Below, one piece after another: positions 8,382 to 18,135 of a stretch of DNA of 64,000 nt (the first letter of the stretch is position 1; each line of letters begins with the position of its first letter). The stretch lies in the NCBI GenBank assembly GCA_016709675.1, contig JADJMH010000020.1, positions 62,001 through 126,000 of the forward strand, given 5' to 3'. The notes below the pieces were generated by a model. The model did no database searches. It saw only the letters and a list, made by a program, of their open reading frames with translations, and had not been told where the DNA came from. A program made the position numbers and the translations under genes. The stretch is from Candidatus Accumulibacter proximus. GTDB lineage: Bacteria > Pseudomonadota > Gammaproteobacteria > Burkholderiales > Rhodocyclaceae.

Positions 8382-11216
8382 ATGAGCAACGAGAATGCTG
8401 TCTTCGTCAGCTACGCGCATGGCGACGAATCCTGGAAGGACCTCCTGCTTGTTCAGTTGCGGGCGCTCGGGCAAGCGGTGCCGCTGGACGTATGGGACGA
8501 CCGTCGCATCAAACAGGGCGAAGACTGGTATCAGGCGATCAAGGAAGCGATGGTACGGGCGCGTTTCGCCATCTGTCTGATCAGCGGAAGCTTCCTTGGA
8601 TCTTCCTTCTGCATGGAGGAAGAGATTCCGGATCTCCTGCGCAAGCGACAGGAGCAGGGCCTGGTTCTGCTGCCGATCCTGATCGAGGACTGCCCGTGGG
8701 AAGCGCACCTGTGGCTGAAACGGCTGCAGATGCTGCCGCGCGATGGCAAGACGGTCAAGGTGGATTATCGGGACCACCCCGAGACCGTCTTCAGTGCCGT
8801 CGCCAGGCGCATCTACGAGGTCGTCAAGGCGCCGGCCGCGGCGAACGAAATCCGGCCGGCCCTACCGACCTCGGGCCTGGTTGACACGCACCGCTTGCCG
8901 CAAGCGGCATCTGCCTTGTTGGGGCGTCGCGACGAGATTCGTATTCTGATCGATGCGCTGACCGAGCCGCAATGTCGCCTGGTCGTGTTTCACGGTTGGG
9001 GGGGCGTGGGCAAATCGACACTGCTTCGGGCCTGGGCCGATTCCCTCGGCGAGCAGGCCGGAGCGCTCTCAAGACCGGTGTATGCCTGGTCGTTTGCCAA
9101 TCAATCGGCGTCCAGTCGTGAAACCTCGGCCGACCGCCTGGCGATCGCGGCGCTACGCTTTTTCGGCGACGGTGCGCCAAGCCAGGGATTGCCGTGGGAA
9201 AAGGGCGAGCGGCTGGCCGGCCTCGTCGGCGCCCGTAATGCGATCCTTCTGCTCGATGGGCTCGAGCCGTTGCAGGACAGCGACGGCAGCCTGCACGACC
9301 CGATCGTGCTCAGCTTCCTGCGCCAATTGATGCGTCAGGGCGCCGGGTTGTGTGTCGTTACCAGCCGCATCGAGTTGGCCGACTTCGCTGGCGAGGCCTT
9401 TGCTGCACGCGTCCAGCAACACGATGTAGAAGAAGTCTCACCGTCCCTTGGTCGCGCGCTGCTGCGCAGCCGAGGGGTTGACGGAAAGGACGAGGAACTG
9501 GAGTCGACGGTGCAGGACCTCGGCGGGCAGGCGCTGGCAATCGATCTCTGGGCTTCGCTGTACGGTATCGGCGGTGCCGGCTTGCTGGCGCCGGCGAGCA
9601 AACTCCCGGTCCGCACGCGCAGCGAGCATGTGCGCAGCGTGCTGGCCAAGCTCGCCGAGCAGCTGGGAAGCTGCGCCGAGATCGGTCTTTTGCGCACCCT
9701 CGCGCTATTCGACCGGTCGGTCGCCATGCCGGAACTCGATACGCTGCTGGCACCGCCCGCCCTCCCGGGAGCGACCGAATTCCTCGGCGCTAGCCATGGC
9801 GCCCTGCTGTTTCAACTGATCCAGCGGCTACGGACACTGCATCTGATCACTGTCAGCGAGCGAGATCCGGTGACCATCGACATGCATCCTCTGGTTCGCC
9901 GGTACTTCGCCGAGGATTGGTCGCGTGCCGCGCCGCAGGCCTTTGTCGCCGGTCATCAACGCCTCTATCAGGTGTACCGCGGACAGGTCCCCGCAGAGCC
10001 GAAAAGCGTCGACGAGTTCGACAAACTCTTCCGTGCCATTGACCGCGGCTGCCAGGGTGGTCTCCATCGGGAGGCCTATTCCCTTTACCAGCAGGCCGCC
10101 AAGGCACGCGGCCAGTCGCTGCTGCCTGCGGAGCACGGCCTGATCGGACTGGAACTGTCGGCACTGGCCGGCTTCTTCACACGGCGTTGGTCCGAAGTGG
10201 TGCCCGAGTTGCCGCCTGCCGCCCGAATGGACCTCCTCCATCGGGTGTCGGAGTGTCTGCAGGCGCAGGGACGGGTGGCCGACGCCGAAGCACCGCTGCT
10301 ACGATGTCTCGAGCAGGAGGCCGGGGGCAGTGCCAATCATTCGGCGGCAGAGACGGCGCAAAGTCTCAGCACCGTCAATCTGGTCCTCGGCGACCTGTCC
10401 CGGGCGAGGGATTACTCGCAGCGTAGTGTTCAGTACGCCGCAGACCAGCCGGCCGACGAACGGAGCGTGTATTTCCTGGCTCGCCACGGCGACATCCTGC
10501 AGCTTATCGGCGAACTGGACGAGGCCGAGGCGATCCTGCAGCGCGCCGAGGCGCTTAACGCACAGCTCGATCCCGCGCATCCGCAGCTCTACGGTGTACC
10601 GAGCTTCTGGATTTGCGACTGCGTGCTCGCTCAGGCGGAGCGATTGCTTGCCGCGTCAGGCCGCACGCCGGCGGCGATTGCCACCTATTGTCAGCGGCTC
10701 GCCGAAGTTCAGCGGCGGTCGATGACTGCCGCGGCGCATGACCTGGGTGATTCCTTCGCGGTGTCCCTGCATCAGCTGTGTAGCGGAAGAGCGATGATGC
10801 TCCAGGCGTTGGTCGACCAACACCACCGCCTGGCCGATGCCGCCGAGCCGCTCGACCGCTGCATCAATGGTTTGCGACAGTCGGGACGGCAACACTGGTT
10901 GCCGCGCGCGCTGCTGGCGCGCGCCGCCCTGCGTCGCGAGTCGGGCTGGCTGGTCGAGGCCGAAGCGGACATTGTCGAAGCCCTGGAGATCGCACAGCAG
11001 CAGCGCATCACGCCGATGCGGCTGCACATTGCCGATTGCCTGATCGAGCAGGCGCGGCTCGATCTCGCCGGCCGTCACTTCGCTGCTGCCGTTGAGCATT
11101 ATCGAGAGGCGCGCACGCTGGTGGACCGCATGCAGTATCACAGTCGTGACCGCGTGCTGACAAGGCTGGAAGGCGAACTATCGCCATGGTTGCAGCCGCC
11201 GTCCGGTGACCGCTGA
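8382..11216 (+). CDS. TIR / NB-ARC / helical-repeat STAND protein
   Basis: A 944-residue multidomain signal-transduction protein. Residues 1-145 are a TIR domain: FVSYAHGDESW, WDDRRIKQGEDWYQAI, and the acidic cluster E79-E81 after FC at 76-77, where the NADase glutamate is expected. Residues 175-560 are an NB-ARC/STAND NTPase with P-loop GWGGVGKST (205-213), Walker B ILLLDGLE (288-295), VVTSRIELADF as sensor/RNBS-B, and MHPLVRRYF near the winged-helix part. Residues 600-944 are helical, TPR-like repeats for ligand sensing. TIR-STAND proteins in bacteria often act in anti-phage abortive responses by cleaving NAD+. It follows the carbamoyltransferase by one base, so the three genes act as one unit. 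Confidence 0.92.
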   Translation: MSNENAVFVSYAHGDESWKDLLLVQLRALGQAVPLDVWDDRRIKQGEDWYQAIKEAMVRARFAICLISGSFLGSSFCMEEEIPDLLRKRQEQGLVLLPILIEDCPWEAHLWLKRLQMLPRDGKTVKVDYRDHPETVFSAVARRIYEVVKAPAAANEIRPALPTSGLVDTHRLPQAASALLGRRDEIRILIDALTEPQCRLVVFHGWGGVGKSTLLRAWADSLGEQAGALSRPVYAWSFANQSASSRETSADRLAIAALRFFGDGAPSQGLPWEKGERLAGLVGARNAILLLDGLEPLQDSDGSLHDPIVLSFLRQLMRQGAGLCVVTSRIELADFAGEAFAARVQQHDVEEVSPSLGRALLRSRGVDGKDEELESTVQDLGGQALAIDLWASLYGIGGAGLLAPASKLPVRTRSEHVRSVLAKLAEQLGSCAEIGLLRTLALFDRSVAMPELDTLLAPPALPGATEFLGASHGALLFQLIQRLRTLHLITVSERDPVTIDMHPLVRRYFAEDWSRAAPQAFVAGHQRLYQVYRGQVPAEPKSVDEFDKLFRAIDRGCQGGLHREAYSLYQQAAKARGQSLLPAEHGLIGLELSALAGFFTRRWSEVVPELPPAARMDLLHRVSECLQAQGRVADAEAPLLRCLEQEAGGSANHSAAETAQSLSTVNLVLGDLSRARDYSQRSVQYAADQPADERSVYFLARHGDILQLIGELDEAEAILQRAEALNAQLDPAHPQLYGVPSFWICDCVLAQAERLLAASGRTPAAIATYCQRLAEVQRRSMTAAAHDLGDSFAVSLHQLCSGRAMMLQALVDQHHRLADAAEPLDRCINGLRQSGRQHWLPRALLARAALRRESGWLVEAEADIVEALEIAQQQRITPMRLHIADCLIEQARLDLAGRHFAAAVEHYREARTLVDRMQYHSRDRVLTRLEGELSPWLQPPSGDR

Positions 11217-11304
11217 CGAGCTGCTGGCTGCGCTGTTGGCCGTACCGGCTGCTGCTGGTCGCCCGGGTCCCGCCGAACACATTCTTGCCCGGGAGCTGCC
11301 CCCT

Positions 11305-14300
11305 TTACAGGAGGACGCGCTCGATACCGCCGTTGTTGGCCCTGTGGACGTATTGCGTTAGCCACTGCTCGCCAAGCAGACGCTTGACCATCTCGACGAC
11401 GATGTAGTCGGCCTGCGTGCCGGCGTCGTCGCTGTAGCGGGACAATCCCTGCAGGCACGATGGGCAGGAAGTGAGCAGCCTGACCCCGCCCTTGAAGCCA
11501 TCAGAGCGCAGTCTGCCGGCGGCTTTCTCGATCTCTTCCTGCTTGCGGAAGCGCACCTGGGTCGATACGTCGGGACGCGTGACGGCCAGAGTGCCCGACT
11601 CGCCACAGCAGCGCTCGGAAAGCTCGACCCGTTGCCCCAGCAGCTGGTTCACCACCTTGATCGCCGACATCGTCCGCATCGGGGCGTGACAGGGGTCGTG
11701 GTAGAGGTAACGGCTGCTGCTGACGCCATCGAGCCTGACCCCCTTCTCCAGCAGGTATTCGTGGATGTCCAGCAGGCGACAGCCGGGGAAGATCTGCTCG
11801 AAATGGTATTTTTCGAGCTGGTCCATACAGGTGCCGCAGGAGACGATGACCGTCTTGATGTCGAGATAGTTGAGCGTGTTGGCCACGCGGTGGAAGAGCA
11901 CCCGGTTGTCGGTAGTGATCCGCAGGCCCTGGTCAGCCTCGCCAGCCGCCGTCTGCGGGTAGCCGCAGCACAGGTACCCCGGTGGCAGCACCGTTTGCGC
12001 ACCGAGTTCATAGAGGATCGCCTGGGTTGCCAGCGAGACCTGCGAGAAAAGGCGTTCGGATCCGCAGCCAGGGAAGTAGAAAACAGCGTCGCCATCGTAA
12101 TCCGGCGCGCTGACCCGCTGCGGGTCGCGAATCACCGGGACAATCTTGTCATCCTCGATATCGAGCAGGGCGCGGGCCGTACGCCGCGGCAGCCCGGCCG
12201 GCATCGGCTTGTTGATGAAATGAATGATCTGCGAGCCGATGGACGGTGCACCAAGGGTTGCCGGGGGTTGCCGGGTCTGGCCCTGAACCAGGTGAAAAGA
12301 ACGGGCCAGCCGGTAGGCGAGCCGCTGCGCCCGGTAGCCCCAGTCGATCATCAGCTTGCGAACCAGCTTGATCGTCGCCGGATCCTTGATCGTCAGAAAC
12401 GCCATCGCCGCGGCTTTTGCCGGAACAAACTTCTTCCGGCCCTGCTCCCGCAGCAGATTGCGCATCCTGATCGACACATTGCCGAAGTCGATATCGACCG
12501 GACAGGGGGTGAGGCACTTGTGGCAGATCGTGCAGTGATCGGCGACGTCATTGAACTCGTCAAAATGCCTCAGCGACACGCCGCGCCGGGTCTGCTCCTC
12601 GTAGAGGAAAGCCTCGATCAGCAGGGACGTGGCGAGGATCTTGTTGCGCGGTGAATAGAGCAGGTTGGCGCGCGGCACATGCGTTGAGCAGACCGGCTTG
12701 CATTTGCCGCAGCGCAGGCAGTCCTTGACCATCGTCGAGATGTTGCCGATCTCCGACTGCTCCATGATCAGCGACTCGGTACCGAGCAGCGAGAACGAGG
12801 GCGTGTAGGCGTTGGTCAGGTCGGCTCCGGGCAGCAGCTTGCCCTTGTTGAAACGGCCTTCGGGGTCGACGCGGGCCTTGTATTCGCGGAACGGCCGGAT
12901 TTCGTCCTCGGTGAGGAATTCGAGCTTGGTAATGCCGATGCCGTGTTCGCCGGAGACCACCCCGTCAAGTCCCCGGGCCAGTGCCATGATACGTTCGACC
13001 ACGCCATAGGCGGCCTGCAGCATCTCGTAATGGTCGGAGTTGACCGGAATGTTGGTATGCACGTTGCCGTCGCCGGCGTGCATGTGCAGCGCCACAAACA
13101 GCCGGCTGCGCAGGGTCTCCTGGTGGATGGCCGTGATACGCTCGACCACGGGCCGGTAGACGATGCCGTCGAAGATGTCATCGAGTTGCAGCTTGAGTTC
13201 GCTCTTCCACGAGACGCGCAGCGAATAGTCCTGCAGGCGATGGAACAGTGTCGGCGACGAGGCGCGGTTTCTCAGCTCATCCACCTCCACACCGAACGTG
13301 GCGAACTGCGCTTCGGCCTCGGCCAGAGGCAGGTCGAGGTTGTCGAGCAGCCATTGCCAGCGTGCCTGGACGCCGGCGATGGCCTCCAGCGCTGCCGGTC
13401 GACGCTCGCCGATCAGCAGTTCCTTGTCGAGGTCGGTTTCGCCGCGATGCAGGGGCAGGTCGCCCCTCAGGAATTCGGCCAGGGAGTCACACAGCGACAG
13501 CTTGTTGCGGATCGACAGCTCGATATTGATGCGCTCGATGCCATCGCAGTACTCGCCCATGCGTGGCAGCGGAATCACTACATCCTCGTTCAACTTGAAG
13601 GCGTTGGTGTGGCGAGAGATGGCGGCGGTGCGCGAGCGATCCAGCCAGAATTTCCGTCGCGTCTCTGTGTCGACGGCGATGAAGCCTTCGGCACTGCGCA
13701 GGTTGCACATGCGCACCACCTCCGAGGCCGCGCTCATCACCACCGCCTCGTCGGCTCCGACGATATCGCCGATCAGCACCATTTTCGGCCGGCCTGAAGT
13801 TTCCGCCCTGCGCTTCGCCTTGGTCGCGTAGCCGACGGCTCGCAGGTAGCGCTCGTCGAGGTGCTCGAGGCCAGCGAGCAGAACGCCCGCTTGCCGGCCC
13901 CCGCCGCCGGGCTTGAAGTAATCGGTGATTTCGACTATCGCCGGTACCGCCTCGCGAACCTGCCCGAAAAACTCGAGACAGACCGTCCTCGTATGTTCCG
14001 GCATGCGGTGCAGGACCCAGCGCGCGGCGACGATCAGGCCATCGGTCCCTTCCTTCTGCACGCCTGGCAGACCGGCCAGGAACTTGTCGGTGACATCCTT
14101 GCCGAGGCCCGTCTTGCGAAATCGCGCGCCCGGGATCTCCAGGATTTCCGGTTGGCCGTAGGCGGTTCTTCCATCCTTGCGAAAGCGCCTGATTTCGAAG
14201 CGCGCCATCTCCTGCTCGTGAATCTTGCCGAAGTTGTGGTTGAGGCGCGTCACTTCCAGCTCGTAGCCACTGGGATCGACCATCTTCCACCACGCCAGAT

Positions 14301-15180
14301 TGTCGAGGGCCGTTCCCCAGAGGACGGCCTTCTTGCCGCCGGCGTTCATCGCGATGTTGCCGCCGATGCACGAGGCGTCAGCCGAGGTCGGGTCGACGGC
14401 AAAGACACGGCCGGCTGCCGCTGCGGCCTCCGCGACCCGGGCGGTGACCACGCCGGCGCCGGTACGGATGGTCGCGCAAGGCCGCTCACAGGCCGGCAGG
14501 AGCAGTTCTTCGACGGCACCGATGGCCGTCAGCTTCTCGGTGTTGATCACTGCCGACCGCGCGGTCAGGGGAATGGCGCCGCCGGTGTAACCGGTACCGC
14601 CACCACGCGGAATGATGGTCAGCCCGAGTTCGATGCAGCCGCGCACCAGCGGCGCGATTTCCTCCTCGCTGTCCGGGTGGAGAACGACGAAGGGGTATTC
14701 GATCCGCCAGTCGGTCGCGTCGGTCACGTGCGAGACGCGGGCCAGACCGTCGAAGGCGATGTTGTCGCGCCGGGTGTACCTGGCCAGCGTCTTGGTCACC
14801 CTGGTGCGCAGTCTGGCGGTGTCGTCGAAATGCTGTTCAAAGGCATTCACCGCCGCCTGCGTGGCAGTGATCAGCGGCAGGACCCGGTCGTTCCCTTGCC
14901 GACGTTTGTCGATTTCCCGCAAGCGGTGGCGCAGCGCCTCGACCAGGGCATGGCGTCGCTGACGGTTGGCGAGCAGGTCGTCTTCCAGATACGGATTTCG
15001 CTGCACCACCCAGATGTCGCCGAGCACCTCATAAAGCATCCGGGCGGAGCGGCCGGTGACCCGCTGTGTACGCAGCTCGTCAAGCAGTGCCCACATCCCC
15101 GGCCCGAGCAGGCGGATGACGATCTCGCGGTCGGAAAACGAGGTGTAGTTGTACGGAATCTCGCGCAGACGTGCGTTCAT
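11305..15180 (-). CDS. DUF3683 FAD-linked oxidase / Fe-S / CCG-domain fusion protein
   Basis: A 1,291-residue fusion. ATG 15180 is chosen (MNARLREIPYNYTSFSDRE) because GGGGAG lies just upstream and the family starts there. Order: DUF3683 (about 1-150), FAD-binding-4 domain (FVVLHPDSEEEI, RGGGTGYTGGAIPL), FAD-oxidase C-terminal domain (HMHAGDGNVHTNIPV, GEHGIGITKLEFL), two 4Fe-4S clusters (CLRCGKCKPVC and CTICHKCLTPC), then two CCG domains (FPGCGSERL with LCCGYPQ; HDPCH with RCCGESG). This is a D-lactate/glycolate oxidase-like chain fused to its heterodisulfide-reductase-like electron acceptor. The physiological substrate is unproven; D-lactate or another 2-hydroxy acid is likely. It converges on the TIR gene. 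Confidence 0.92.
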   Translation of the reverse strand: MNARLREIPYNYTSFSDREIVIRLLGPGMWALLDELRTQRVTGRSARMLYEVLGDIWVVQRNPYLEDDLLANRQRRHALVEALRHRLREIDKRRQGNDRVLPLITATQAAVNAFEQHFDDTARLRTRVTKTLARYTRRDNIAFDGLARVSHVTDATDWRIEYPFVVLHPDSEEEIAPLVRGCIELGLTIIPRGGGTGYTGGAIPLTARSAVINTEKLTAIGAVEELLLPACERPCATIRTGAGVVTARVAEAAAAAGRVFAVDPTSADASCIGGNIAMNAGGKKAVLWGTALDNLAWWKMVDPSGYELEVTRLNHNFGKIHEQEMARFEIRRFRKDGRTAYGQPEILEIPGARFRKTGLGKDVTDKFLAGLPGVQKEGTDGLIVAARWVLHRMPEHTRTVCLEFFGQVREAVPAIVEITDYFKPGGGGRQAGVLLAGLEHLDERYLRAVGYATKAKRRAETSGRPKMVLIGDIVGADEAVVMSAASEVVRMCNLRSAEGFIAVDTETRRKFWLDRSRTAAISRHTNAFKLNEDVVIPLPRMGEYCDGIERINIELSIRNKLSLCDSLAEFLRGDLPLHRGETDLDKELLIGERRPAALEAIAGVQARWQWLLDNLDLPLAEAEAQFATFGVEVDELRNRASSPTLFHRLQDYSLRVSWKSELKLQLDDIFDGIVYRPVVERITAIHQETLRSRLFVALHMHAGDGNVHTNIPVNSDHYEMLQAAYGVVERIMALARGLDGVVSGEHGIGITKLEFLTEDEIRPFREYKARVDPEGRFNKGKLLPGADLTNAYTPSFSLLGTESLIMEQSEIGNISTMVKDCLRCGKCKPVCSTHVPRANLLYSPRNKILATSLLIEAFLYEEQTRRGVSLRHFDEFNDVADHCTICHKCLTPCPVDIDFGNVSIRMRNLLREQGRKKFVPAKAAAMAFLTIKDPATIKLVRKLMIDWGYRAQRLAYRLARSFHLVQGQTRQPPATLGAPSIGSQIIHFINKPMPAGLPRRTARALLDIEDDKIVPVIRDPQRVSAPDYDGDAVFYFPGCGSERLFSQVSLATQAILYELGAQTVLPPGYLCCGYPQTAAGEADQGLRITTDNRVLFHRVANTLNYLDIKTVIVSCGTCMDQLEKYHFEQIFPGCRLLDIHEYLLEKGVRLDGVSSSRYLYHDPCHAPMRTMSAIKVVNQLLGQRVELSERCCGESGTLAVTRPDVSTQVRFRKQEEIEKAAGRLRSDGFKGGVRLLTSCPSCLQGLSRYSDDAGTQADYIVVEMVKRLLGEQWLTQYVHRANNGGIERVLL

Positions 15181-15308
15181 CGCTGCTCCCCGCGACTGCC
15201 AAAGGTCGAATTCTAACTTACCGCAGTGCAGCATCACAGCCCGCTATCGTCCAGCCCTGACGTATGACCCTGCCGAATTGGCAGCGTTTGCTGTTTGCAA
15301 CCGCTATT

Positions 15309-15434
15309 CGCGCCGACACGGTCAGATTGCGGGTGGCGGGCAGTACGGAAGCTCTGGTTGCGATGCGCGGAATGACGGAGAAACTGAAGCTGACGGTGAA
15401 CGACGGCAAGACACACCTGTGTCAAATACCGCAA
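15309..15434 (+). pseudogene. Scrap of a group II intron reverse transcriptase
   Basis: A short plus-strand piece reads STEALVAMRGM then EKLKLTVNDGKTHLC and QIP. This closely resembles the segment just after the palm domain of group II intron-encoded reverse transcriptases (EAL..MR...KLTVNE.KT..C..P). No upstream catalytic YADD part or downstream maturase domain is present, and it stops a few bases from the end of the broken amylase gene. It is read as a remnant of a mobile intron; the match is from memory of the family pattern. Confidence 0.5.
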
Positions 15435-15437
15435 GCG

Positions 15438-16760
15438 CTACTGCTGGAGCCACAGTTGCGCTTGCCGGGGAGGGATGGCGAAGCGGAAGGGATTGCCCCG
15501 AACATCCATCTCGAACCCGTGGACCATGCACCGATAGCTGCCCTGGCGCAGTCCATGGGTCCGGATGACCGGATGGCGCCACTCGCCGCACTTGTTGATC
15601 GCCACGATCCCCCGGTCACCACGGGCAAAGACGATGAATCCGTCGTCCTCGTCGAGCGACCACTGCGGGAGACCATGCACCGCGTTGTGAAATCTCAGCA
15701 TTCCGGCGATGTCGGGGCGGCACCAGGCTTCGGCCCACCGGTCCCGGTCCGACCCATGCACCTCGGCGCTCTCGTTGTGATCGGAAAACACCAGCGGCAG
15801 TCCGCCGTCGCGGCCCATGATCTAGGCATTGGCCAGGAACTCGTCCTGAGAGTCGAGCAGCTCCCACCGGAATCCGTTGTTGTTGGGGATGTCGTGGGTG
15901 ACGCTGAAAGTGATGCCCCGATTCCACGCCAGAGCCTGACCGTACGCCGCCGGATCGACCAGCTCGCGCATGCTTCCGGAAGGGGAAAAACGCGGCGAAG
16001 TGTCTCGCGCAGCGGGAAGTCGTAGAACGAGATGGGCGTCGAACGTAGCAGCGGCCAGAGAAAGATGCGCTCCTCATTGTCATTGGCGGTGAGTGCCTCG
16101 CCAAAAAAGAATCTCCCTTCCATGTCCCGCGTCTGGAAGACGCGGGCAATATGCTCGTTGGGCAGATGCTTGATGGCGTCGATGCGGTAGCCATCAAACC
16201 CGAGGTCGTTCAGGGCGCGCAGGCAGACTTGCTGCTGTTTGACAACCCAGTCGTTGAGGTCCAGATCGGGCAGGCCCGACAGCCAGCGCTCCTGCGATTC
16301 CCAGGCGTTGTTCCAGTTGTGGATGTCGCCTTTGGGGTTGAAGTCCCAGCCGCTGAACAGGTCCACGTCGAGGTCGCCGTACAGCCGATCCGCCGCAAAG
16401 GACGTTCGCTCGTCCCGGTAGCGAGCCAGCTCCTCGCTGCCAGGAAAGTTGTACGGGTCGTCGCGGTTCTTCTCGTTCGCCATGTGGTTGAACACCACGT
16501 CGGCATAGGCGCGCACGGTTTCCGCGTCCAGCGCGTCGATGGCTCGCTTGACATCGGCCTTCCGGCCCAGATGCGAACGGATCACGCGATAGTCCTTCGG
16601 CTGGTACCGCTGCCACCAGTCCCGTCCGTTTTCGTCGCTGTAGAGCGGTGGGGCCAGCAGCACACCGCCGGCAGCACCGGGTCGTGACCGCCGATCGCGG
16701 AAACGACTTCGTCGTCGTCGGGCAGCCAGTCCGCGTTGCGCCACCTTGCTCGGCGAAGAG
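15438..16760 (-). pseudogene. Broken alpha-amylase family glycoside hydrolase
   Basis: GH13 alpha-amylase pieces spread over more than one frame. The first intact part (GVLLAPPLYSDENG, YADVVFNHMANEKN, GFDGYRIDAIKHLP with the nucleophile Asp, FFFGEAL with the acid/base Glu) runs to about 15985. There a shift by one base in the run TTTTTCCCC moves the protein into a second frame (SMRELVDPAAYGQAL, VTHDIPNNNGFRWEL). That frame then meets an in-frame TAG at 15822-15824 and continues as MGRDGGLPLVFSDH to 15438. The N-terminal TIM-barrel strand and start are also lost or out of frame; bases 16690-16760 encode RNADWLPDDDEVV in yet another frame. Function must be gone unless these are sequencing errors. 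Confidence 0.82.
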
Positions 16761-16953
16761 GGAGTCCCGGCCGGCGTCAGCATGACCACGATTGCTCAGG
16801 ATTCGGCAACCCGCGCAGACTTCGGACCGCAGGGCGATGTCGATCTGCTGGTGGCGTTTCGGTCAGAGGCCAGGGTTGGCTTTTCCCGCCTTGAGTCGCA
16901 CGCAGTGCGAGCGGTCCGTACTGTCCGGACGGAGCGGCAGCAACACCTCAAGA

Positions 16954-18126
16954 TCAGGCCAGCAACTTCATCTCGAAGATACGTTCGACGAGCCATACAC
17001 TGGCGATCGCGATCACCAGCCACGAACCGCCGGCGAGCACGCCGCGGCGATAGATCCACTGCCGGCGCATGCTCCAGGCGAGCGGCAGAAAGACCGCGAC
17101 GACCGCCATCTGACCGAGTTCGACGCCGACGTTGAAGGCCACCAGAGCCAGCAGCAGCGAGTCGCGCGGCAGCCCGAGGTCGGCCAGAACGCTGGCGAAG
17201 CCGAAGCCGTGGATCAGCCCGAAGGCGAAAGCGAACAGCCAGCGGCTGGGTCCTGCGATTACCAGCAGGTTGTTCAGTGCGGCGAGGATCACCGAGGCGG
17301 CGATCGCTGATTCCACCCAGCGCGAAGGCAGCTGGACGACCTCGAGGGCGGCCAGCGACAGTGTGATCGAGTGCGCGACGGTGAACGCGGTGACTACCTT
17401 GAAGACCTCCCAGAGCGCGTCCCGGAAGTGCTCGGCGCCGGTCCAGGCGCGGTCGACGCGCAGCAGCACCGCCGGCAAGAGCAGCGAAATGAGGAACAAC
17501 AGGTGATCGATGCCGATCCCGATGTGCCACACGCCGTGTGCGGCATAGTCGACGAACTGTCTCAGCGCGCTCGGCGCGCTGAGTTCAATCCGCTGCAGCG
17601 GTGCGCCGGCGCTGAGGATGACGCTACGCGTCTCGCCAGCGTACTCGATTTTCAGCAGCCCGCGGTGCTGCGGGTCGAGGTCGAAGAACAGCCGGTAGTT
17701 GACGCTGAGGGTGTGGATCGCGCCGGCGATGTCCGGACAGGTCGCAGCGAAACGCAGCACCGCGTAGCCGCCGTCGGTGTGCTCGTCGACCAGATGCTGG
17801 ACGGCGCGTGTCGGGCAGAGCTGCCCGTCGGCCGACAGCTCCAGCCGTGCCAGCGTGTAAGCGGCGATGTCGTCGTGGTGGGCGCGCAGCTCGCCCCAGG
17901 TGATCGCGCCGTCCTGGTTGTCGTCAAGCCCGATCGCGTGGTCGATGTCGCGTAGCGCGATATCCCACTGGCCGCGGATCTCGCCCGCGGTCGTCTGCAG
18001 CGTCAGGTAGCTGTCGCTGGGTTTATGCGCCAACGCCACCGGTGCGAGCAGCAGGAGCACGAGCAGGCCAAGCAGCCGCCGGCCGCGGGTGAACATTGGG
18101 TCGTCGAGCAGATGCAAGGCTGACAT
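16954..18126 (-). CDS. HupE/UreJ-type membrane protein with EF-hand
   Basis: A 390-residue integral membrane protein. A signal peptide covers residues 1-33; residues 34-195 are an exported domain with an EF-hand-like loop DDNQDGAITWGE (68-79). The C-terminal half is a HupE/UreJ_2 domain with about seven helices and conserved His motifs (HGVWHIGIGIDHLLFL, AHSITLSLA, LIHGFGFAS). HupE and UreJ proteins are thought to move Ni or Co, but this long subfamily has no proven substrate. AGGAG lies just before ATG 18126. It starts 9 bases after the TPR gene and is third in a DUF4331-TPR-HupE series. Confidence 0.88.
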   Translation of the reverse strand: MSALHLLDDPMFTRGRRLLGLLVLLLLAPVALAHKPSDSYLTLQTTAGEIRGQWDIALRDIDHAIGLDDNQDGAITWGELRAHHDDIAAYTLARLELSADGQLCPTRAVQHLVDEHTDGGYAVLRFAATCPDIAGAIHTLSVNYRLFFDLDPQHRGLLKIEYAGETRSVILSAGAPLQRIELSAPSALRQFVDYAAHGVWHIGIGIDHLLFLISLLLPAVLLRVDRAWTGAEHFRDALWEVFKVVTAFTVAHSITLSLAALEVVQLPSRWVESAIAASVILAALNNLLVIAGPSRWLFAFAFGLIHGFGFASVLADLGLPRDSLLLALVAFNVGVELGQMAVVAVFLPLAWSMRRQWIYRRGVLAGGSWLVIAIASVWLVERIFEMKLLA

Positions 18127-18135
18127 GGCTGGCTC

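Noticed and set aside
13861..15216. 451-codon plus-strand frame opposite the FAD oxidase
   Set aside because: Antisense shadow of a clearly conserved domain; no Shine-Dalgarno or family.
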